Assembly (NCBI GenBank): GCA_036245805.1
Contig: BTRK01000005.1
Location: 12,772,001 to 12,836,000 of the forward strand
Length of the DNA stretch: 64,000 bases
Direction: 5' to 3'
Origin: Pristionchus mayeri
Lineage: Eukaryota; Nematoda; Chromadorea; Rhabditida; Neodiplogasteridae
Part shown: positions 57,388 through 64,000 of the stretch, one piece after another
How positions within the stretch are numbered: position 1 is the first letter of the stretch
Layout: every line of letters begins with the position of its first letter
Made by a program: the position numbers and the translations under genes
The notes under the pieces: model-generated
Database searches by the model: none
Seen by the model: the letters and a program-made list of their open reading frames with translations, nothing else
What the model was told of the DNA's origin: nothing

Positions 57388-57762
57388 CAGTGCGTTCGCC
57401 TAAGAATCACACATTTCTCGACAATTCCGGTACAGCAAAATAGCACATTTGAGATTTTCACAGTTTCTGATAGCCCTAGGTGGCTGCTATCGATTTCTAT
57501 ACGGGTCATGATTCGGAACAACGAATTTGCATAATTACATGAATTTAAATTTATGCACATTTTCTACTAAATATTGTGTAGCGCCACGTAGAAAATTCCT
57601 AATTTTACGAAAACTTGTTTCTAGGGCCATTTTGAGGTGCTTTATCCACCTATGTCAATGGAATAGGGAAATTCAAATTTTCAAAAAAATATCATGTTTT
57701 CAAAATTTTTTTCTCAAAAAATACGCCGAACACCTCGCTGGATTTTTTTTATATGTTGTCAC
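57388..57762 (+). repeat. Direct repeat, right copy
   Basis: Second copy of 55502-55852. Ends in the same ATATGTTGTCAC. Lies between the TIR element and inverted F-box exons. Confidence 0.85.
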
Positions 57763-57863
57763 CCTCACTTGTATATAATATACCACAATAATAATGTCTT
57801 TACATGAGTTTGTTCTGTTTTGTATTGCGTTAACATCGTTCGACAAAAATTAGCAGAACTCAC

Positions 57864-58220
57864 ATCTTTGGTACTATCGAAGATTGTCAGTGCATTTAGG
57901 GGAGGGAGGGACTGGAGTAATTCCAAACCCGGACAGAAAAACAATCTGATATCGAATTTGCAATGGGGAAACCAAGCCATAATCTCGCATGCTCTGAAAA
58001 AAATATAACTTTTAAAAAAATATATAACTTGAATAGGGCGATATATTTGATATATTTTTAAGTGGGAGTTGAGGTTAAAATTCGGATCAAATAGCTAACG
58101 GCATTACATTTCCAATTGTTCCATTGAATTCACATTTATGAATGTCATCTGATCCATTTTGAATTTCTGCGTGAACGCGTGGATGAATTCCTTTGAGAGC
58201 ACCGTTGTGCCGTCTCCGAA
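57864..58220 (-). pseudogene. F-box copy 3, exons 4 and 5, inverted
   Basis: - strand exons 58220-58108 (113 bases; FGDGTTVLSKEFIHAFTQKF) and 57993-57864 (130 bases; WFPHCKFDIRLFFCPGLELL) have exactly the sizes, phases and splice sites of exons 4 and 5 of the intact F-box genes. They are open, but point away from the remaining exons of this copy, which are on the + strand from 59026. Exons 1 to 3 are absent. Confidence 0.85.
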
Positions 58221-58408
58221 CTAAACCAGTGTCCGTTTTTAATTATTAATTTTGTAAATTACTATTTGACTTTAATTTTAGAATTATTTCCTCAGTACAT
58301 TAATAAACTCACTGTTGATCAGTGGCTATTTCGTACAAGGAAATTGCTCGTTCTCTTTTCTCGCTTATTCAAAGCCCATGAATGCAACAAAAATGAGAGT
58401 TGCTAGGC

Positions 58409-58845
58409 CAGATAAGTTATATTGTACTCCAAGATCGAAGTTTTATTGATATCTAAAAAATCGTATTTCGAATTTTATCGAATTTTATCAATTTTATCAA
58501 TTCTAAAAAAATCACAAATTTCAACAGTGAATATTTTGAAATTTGTGTAATCATGTAACCTGTCTGTACTTCGATGCTATGCGATTACACTCCCTTACAT
58601 ATAAATATTGACATACAAAGATTATCAATTGTAACAAAACTAAGCTCAAAAATAATTATTTTCACATAAGTCACCTCCGATTTTTCCATTTTCTAACAAC
58701 AATATCGGTACATTATGTATGACTTGCGTGGCCAATTTGTACAAATTTTTACGCAAACTTGGGATTTTTGGAGGTGCTGAAATACGATTTTTTAGATATC
58801 AATAAAACTTCGATCTTGGAGTACAATATAACTTATCTGGATTTT
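58409..58845. repeat. Inverted repeat at inversion junction
   Basis: GATAAGTTATATTGTACTCC and following bases (58409-58470) recur as reverse complement at 58783-58843 (GGAGTACAATATAACTTATC). The interior is AT-rich and non-coding. Lies between the oppositely oriented F-box exon groups. Confidence 0.8.
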
Positions 58846-59025
58846 CGAACATAGTTCGTCGAAAAGTTCGTGAACTTTTCATCGACCTGGTTAGAGAAAG
58901 AGAGAGCATGCGAAATGGAGAGAATCAGAAGTTCGCGAACTTTTTACGCAACTTTTTCTCGCACATTTCTGACAGATTAAACAGGCCGTATGCTGCGGTA
59001 GTATATCATACTTTCGCCTTTGCAG

Positions 59026-59502
59026 TACTTAACCTCAAGTTGGCCTTGGCAAATCGATTCCGCTCTATTATTCATCCTTCTTGGGACACACACATGCCTT
59101 AATCTGCATAATGTATCGATATCATCGGACGACCTGGAACGAATAGTCGAGGTAATGCATGGTTTTCTTTTGAATAACATTGCTGATGTTTCAGACTATC
59201 TCTGCTGAAAGAAGGGATAAATATATTCAAATCATGGTCAAGAAAGCCATCGTAGCCGAATGGTTGAACTCTCACAGAATTTTACAGAGTTATAAGAAGG
59301 GTGACCGACATGGACAGGTTCGGCACCTTTTTAAAGGAATGATATCATCATAGTTTAGTACGAAATCGTATCTGAGCTCGGACAACGCACTAATATGAGT
59401 CTTCGTCACACGAATGCGGCGTCTCGGACATGTATCATTAATGTTGTCGGAAATGCGTGGGAGGAAGGCAATACGTACATTACGATGGAAAACGTCGAAT
59501 GA
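59026..59502 (+). pseudogene. F-box copy 3, exons 6 to 8
   Basis: Exons about 59026-59151 (SWPWQIDSALLFILLG), 59195-59317 (KKAIVAEWLNSHRILQSYKK) and 59359-59502 (SELGQRTNMSLRHTNAAS, then TGA). Sizes and phases match exons 6 to 8 of the intact copies. No F-box is encoded, and the preceding exons are inverted on the other strand, so no normal product is possible. Confidence 0.85.
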
Positions 59503-59687
59503 AATATAATACATTCCCAACTTCCCAGAACATGTCGTCTAAACCACAACAATGTGTGTTTGCTCTCACTATCGTATCTTGGGTATAAATGCATACATTT
59601 GAGACATACATTGCTACCGGAGTTTATGTGTTTGCTTATGCCATACAATAGAAAACAGCCTGATAACGCCGAGGGATACAATATATA

Positions 59688-60952
59688 TCAGGTTGGTCAT
59701 AAAGTTTTGTCTGATTTTAACCAATGTGCATTCTGACATCTCCCTTCGTTCGTTTTTGCCCATCAACTTAGGTCTTTTAGTGGTAGATAGGGGCATATAT
59801 ACTCTCTTCAGCGCACACTATCATAAATCTGTCCGACCAAAGAAATGAATACAGTCATGTCCCAAACTTCATGTGAGCGAACTAAACCCTGATTTTTTGA
59901 ACGACCAACATTTCATTTAGAATAGAGATATGACCCAATCTTTGCCACAGTAGTAAAGCACGATGGTCATATGTCACACCGGTAATGTTGATACTGATCA
60001 ACCTCGAAGGGCCTATTGGAGATAGGCGCGTAATCCGAGTTTGGGGTTTCATGACACTTGTCACGACACGTTTCTGGAGTATTGTATCTATGCCAACGGC
60101 CCTTGATATTTCAATTATTCTTAAATATGAACTACTTGTCCAATGCAAGTCACAATAATCTTTGGGAGAGAATGTGCCTCTCCATTCATGAACAGGGTTC
60201 TTCGGAGTTTATGCGTCCAATTTTTGAACATCAAAATACACACTTTTGGCGTTTTTGTGCTAGCCCTGTAGTTTGAGGAGCGGCAATTTCGTGCTCAAAT
60301 TAATAAACAGCTCTTACCATATACCTCATCAATTTGGAATATTATGGGGGTCGCTACTTTTTCTAGGGTAATCCATGTCTGAAGACCCCTCCATGTTAGG
60401 TAATTCGGCATTTATATCGAAAAATAATTGATAGACAACTATAACTTTTTTATTTGAGAAAGCCAAGTGGGCCCTTAAATATTGATGTAATATCGAACCC
60501 TTAAAGTAGTGATGATCGCGCCCATAGGTAGGTGTCCGTCTCGTCAATCCTCGAAACGGGTGATTTATTCGAAAGAACTCTGATTTTCTAAATGCCCATG
60601 ATTCATCGGCCTATACGAAGCACATAACGAATTCAGCAGCTCTCTCTTTTTGATACTAGATAGTACACGACTAGTGCTTTTTGATAAGCTTTGCGAGCCT
60701 CCATCTAAAAAATTCTCTGCGAAGTACATCAACTTTAAGTAAAATCTTATTTTTAGTAAACAATTCAAAGTTACTCAGGCCTTTATTTCTCGCACAGTAG
60801 AGATACATGCATTATTTGAACGATACTATTCAAAAGGCCGAACATATCCCTATATATCGACATCATGACTATATGTCGCGATTTGTGCCAAACAAACTAT
60901 ACGAACTCAAATTTGGGGTCGGAAATCGGACAAAACTTTATGACCAACCTAA
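59688..60952. mobile_element. Mariner-like relic
   Basis: Ends TCAGGTTGGTCATAAAGTTTT and AAAACTTTATGACCAACCTAA are inverted repeats about 1.26 kb apart, with TA at the left side. Only short frames remain inside, mostly on the - strand. A decayed mariner-family element directly beside the second TTAA element. Confidence 0.75.
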
Positions 60953-60956
60953 TGGA

Positions 60957-61334
60957 TTAAAGAAGGACTGTCAGCAAAGTTGAAATTTTGACGCTGTCAT
61001 AACTATAACCGACCTTTGTACAACCATAAGAGATTCTGAAAATTTCAAATGCGTATCTCTATTTTGAACCGAGTTATCATTAGTTGGCGGAATGCCAAAG
61101 GAGGGCTTGAAGGGAAGGGACGTGCGGGAATTCAAATATCTAGAGGATTTTTCAAAAACTGGTGGGATGCGAACCCGCAACCTTCCGATTGCGCGGCGAC
61201 TGCTTTACCACTGAGCTATGCGATTGACCTTTGCCTATTCTCTTAGCTCGCGCTATGATCGTTGGATCATTGTCTAGGTCATGGTTATGACAGCATCAAA
61301 AATTTAACTTTGCTGACACTCCTTCTTTAACACT
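60957..61334. mobile_element. TTAA-flanked MITE carrying a tRNA-like block (copy 2)
   Basis: TTAA on both sides, with AGAAGGACTGTCAGCAAAG at the left and CTTTGCTGACACTCCTTCT at the right. The inverted repeat continues to about 52 bases with the shared CTGTCATAAC block. The interior holds a tRNA-like sequence on the - strand. Same family as 1527-1879. Lies in the 3' flank of the paraoxonase-like gene. Confidence 0.75.
61157..61228 (-). pseudogene. tRNA-like sequence inside MITE (copy 2)
   Basis: - strand: A box TAGCTCAGTGGTAAAGC and B box GGTTCGCATCCCACC, with a good T arm (four of five pairs) but no acceptor pairing. More than 80 percent alike to the block at 1616-1690 by eye. Probably a tRNA-derived Pol III-like cassette, not a working tRNA. 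Confidence 0.6.
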
Positions 61335-61395
61335 GATCATCCTGAGTTGCAGTACATGTTTGTTACTTTAACACGATGTTCTATAATATTCTTTC

Positions 61396-63256
61396 CTAGA
61401 GAACGGCGGGGTCGCTGATCTCGCAGTGTTGCAGTCCCTTGCACACCGTACCGATGAGCATCTGCAGAATATCGATTGATTGACAAGTACGAGATTGGTG
61501 ATCTACCTGGTTGTCGTGGATGGCTACAATGGACGATCCGGAGACTTCCTTGCCGTCATTGGCGTAGGGCTGATAGGAACATATCTATTTCTCAATATCT
61601 CATTTCCGACTGAATCCTATCCATGAGTTGAGAGAGGGTTGAAACATAGACAGTATTGCCTCACCTCCGATAGTACTGCAGTCTTGTAGTCGCTGTCGAA
61701 TTTTGCTCGGAGGACCTGCGAGGATGAGGTTGCCTCACCATCGCAATCACCGATCGACTTGGCCGTCTGAATTAGTCTTAATGATTCATGAGTATTATTG
61801 ACACAAAAGGGACTTGCTAAGATGGTTTGTCCAAGTACTTTGCAATGCGAACTTTTTAAAAAGAATTCTCAAATACTGCGATGTGAGACTTCGAAGAGGA
61901 GGGGATGGCAGCCACTGTAGACGGAGCCGTCAGGTGCCAGGAACAGATTGTCGCAGACGGAGTAAATATTGACGGACGATAGAAGAAAAACCGACTTCTT
62001 GTCCTAAATTATGGTTTTGTGTTTTCAAAATCTCAAAAATCGGGGAGCTATTTTGAGGACTTTAGGAAACTTACCTCGGCTATATCTAACGCGTGCAATT
62101 TTCGGGTATGCACTTCGGAAATGAACAACTTGTTCTTGCTAGGATCGTAGGCGATTCCATTGGGTGAGCCCATTCCAGAGAGGAGCTGATGCGACTCCTG
62201 AGCAATTTCTGGCGTTCCATAGACAATAAATGAAAGATGACCGTACGAAAGATTATCGTTTCGACCAACCTTTCCATCCCAGTAGACGACCGTTCCTCCC
62301 CTGTATCCCGTGAGGATTTCAAAAAAGTTCGTTAGCTCGGTCTGCGCCACTCCATCATTCGTGATGATGAACTGGTCCGGTCCCACGGCCACGATGTTGT
62401 TCGGCCTGCAATGTTTCACATACTAACACAGTTAGTATAACAGGTTTGAACAATTTTGATGCCAAAGTACCTGACGAAGGATGCGTGAGCGTTTTCTTGT
62501 GGATGAGCGCAGGCCCGGTTGAGTCATATGCGAACACCTCAATAAGCTCCCAATTATCGATTTTGGGCTTACTGATCTACCTCTACAGAGTGCTTGAAAT
62601 CATCGTCGTGGTTGATGACGTAGAGGGTGATGATGCCATCGACAATCCAGTGCGAGAGACCGTGCGGGTGGAAGTTGCCCTGATCGTTAATGATTCAAAA
62701 AGAGCTTTCTGAATCATCAGTTACCTGGTCGAACGAATCGCCCTTGATTGGCAGTTCCTTGGCTTTCAATTGATTTACGAGTTTCTGCTTGAAATCGTAC
62801 AGGAACATTTTTCCTGAACAAAGCCGTATTTTTGGAAAGTAAGTTTGTGCAACCTTCAACATCCGTTCTCTGATGTTGCATGAAAACCAATCCAGAGGTG
62901 AGAAAGGCGATTCCTTCCGACTCGATGTCTTCCGATCCCTTGACTGAATTATCGGGATTTCCAGAGGAAAGAACTTGAAATGTACCTGGGCCGTGCACTT
63001 GTCGGCAGACTCCCGGTCGGTGATTGTACAGGGTTCTGGAAATATCGACTCATCTTCATTTCTCGCTCTTTTTTCCACCAGCCAACAAAATGAGCTCAGC
63101 AAATGAGCATTTTCTATAAACTTTACTCTATGAAAAATATACAATCCGGGTAAGCTATTGAGGTAACTGCACCTACCGTCCCAAATCCATCGATTCGTAG
63201 ACTCGGAAGGCGAATGCACATATTCCGACTACGACAGCCGCCAGTAATTTTCCCAT
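61396..63256 (-). CDS. Paraoxonase / MEC-6-like membrane protein, 381 aa
   Basis: Eleven - strand exons: 63256-63177, 63035-62986, 62943-62854, 62813-62725, 62679-62581, 62537-62476, 62405-62075, 62003-61890, 61766-61665, 61569-61507, 61461-61396; 382 codons, all phases agree. Members are six-bladed calcium-binding propellers; nematode MEC-6 and POML proteins assist assembly of DEG/ENaC and other channels in the ER. Seen: an N-terminal signal-anchor (MGKLLAAVVVGICAFAFR), NHRPGVC then KGSEDIE (the propeller entry), GNFHPHGLSHW, NNIVAVGPDQF.ITND, GSPNGIAYD, ISEVHTRKL, YSGCHPLLFE and a final LIGTVCKGLQHCEI. Length is close to MEC-6 and paraoxonases. Introns are as short as 43 bases, and two donors (GTCAGG, GTCTCA) are unusual. 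Confidence 0.88.
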
Positions 63257-64000
63257 ATTTCTGGAAATTAAAACGATTGTGAACCGATGAAATTGTCAGT
63301 TTAATGGTGGAAACGCGATGGAAAATCTTCAACAATGATAGGAAATATGCTGATCATAGTTTAAAAACAACGCCGATAACGATGGGAGCTGAAAGATTTT
63401 CGCAACTGCTGTTCAGTTGGTGTGCGCGCGGGCTTTTTCGTCTGCTGTCTCTCGCATCTTTATGCTATTTTCACTATCGCCCAGAGGAAGGGACATTTTC
63501 GCAATCAATTGCGTGTGCATCTAGAGTGTCTCTAAACGTAGTCGCTCTGGGCTCTCTCAAAACTCCGTTCTCTCTCGCTCCTTGCTCTCTCTTTCTCTAC
63601 CACACATCGCTCACTGGGAAGGCATGTTGTGTGTTCCTATTCGTGCCCTCTCTGCACTATCTCAATATTGTGCTGCATTTCGTTTCACTCCCATTCGTTT
63701 TCTACGTATCTATGCCCAACGAAAGAGTGTCCCTATTCGTGCCCGCTCTGGGCTCTCTCGCTTCCCCTGGTACATCGCTCCTCTCGCTCCCTCGCTTCTC
63801 CAATCTCTTGTTCTTCCCACATCTGCTACTTCATTATTCTCTCTAGATTCGCACAGATTTGACATTGTTTCGCTAAGCTCCCCCAGGCGCTTCCATGGAT
63901 ACCATGCGCATTTAAGAGTAGATCCGGCCATACGCATGATTCCCCGATCTCTACTCGCTCGTTCTTGCTCACGCTCACAAGTATATTGTCCGATTCCGTT
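63257..64000. promoter_or_regulatory. Upstream region of the paraoxonase-like gene
   Basis: CT-rich sequence with two related blocks, TTCGTGCCCTCTCTGCACTA and TTCGTGCCCGCTCTGGGCTC, and many CTCTCTC tracts. A long open frame (63304-63846, +) follows from low complexity and is not called. Likely contains the promoter of the gene to its left. Confidence 0.4.

Noticed and set aside
62568..62580. A 13-base intron in the paraoxonase-like gene
   Set aside because: Too short; a 43-base intron ending at TTATTGAG gives the family-like VEVFAYDS join instead.
63304..63846. 180-codon + strand frame
   Set aside because: Driven by CT-rich repeats upstream of the paraoxonase-like gene; no domain and atypical composition.
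1..64000. CRISPR arrays, operons, Shine-Dalgarno sites
   Set aside because: The window is eukaryotic; tandem repeats present have no spacer structure.

Overview
The window looks like an AT-rich chromosome arm of a rhabditid nematode, probably Caenorhabditis-type. Genes are split into small exons by roughly 40-60 base introns with GT donors and TTTCAG-type acceptors. The recognisable families are serpentine (7TM) receptors, F-box proteins, secreted Cys-rich ET-module proteins and a MEC-6/paraoxonase-like protein. All exon models below were derived by eye from splice sites, frame continuity and comparison between paralogs in the window. A limit of one or two bases applies to exon edges marked approximate.

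Layout. 0-2.6 kb: no clear gene, one small TTAA-flanked element carrying a tRNA-like sequence. 2.6-8.4 kb: a decayed receptor-like gene split by a 2 kb foldback element, then an Srd-like receptor with one in-frame stop. 9.8-19.2 kb: three ET-module genes or remnants on the + strand (introns holding two foldback elements) facing a decayed one on the - strand. 20.2-22.6 kb: intact F-box gene with a mariner-like relic in its last intron. 23.7-28.4 kb: a second copy of the 2.6-8.4 kb block, holding a dead mariner and an intact 325-aa receptor. 28.5-29.8 kb: Tc1-like foldback element. 31-33.7 kb: a third receptor gene. 34.6-48.8 kb: one ET-module pseudogene blown apart by an RTE-type non-LTR retrotransposon (ORF intact) and a 9.7 kb BEL/Pao LTR retrotransposon, which is itself interrupted by a mariner with an intact transposase. 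49-55.3 kb: another ET pseudogene plus a second intact F-box gene, a duplicate of the 17.6-22.6 kb block, with a roughly 125 bp minisatellite in the ET intron. 55.5-59.5 kb: a TIR element carrying an unfamiliar spliced gene, and a third F-box copy whose middle exons are inverted. 59.7-61.3 kb: a mariner relic and a second TTAA/tRNA-like element. 61.4-63.3 kb: an intact 381-aa paraoxonase/MEC-6-like gene on the - strand.

The intact host genes encode two chemoreceptor-type GPCRs, two F-box adaptors, a membrane-anchored paraoxonase-like protein and possibly one ET-module secreted protein. They share no obvious pathway. The region is best read as a fast-evolving, locally duplicated arm in which transposons repeatedly landed in and broke paralogs, so paralogs often supply the empty site. 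The least familiar items are the gene-carrying TIR element (55.85-57.26 kb), the spliced CCHC third ORF of the BEL element, and the TTAA elements with Pol III-like boxes.
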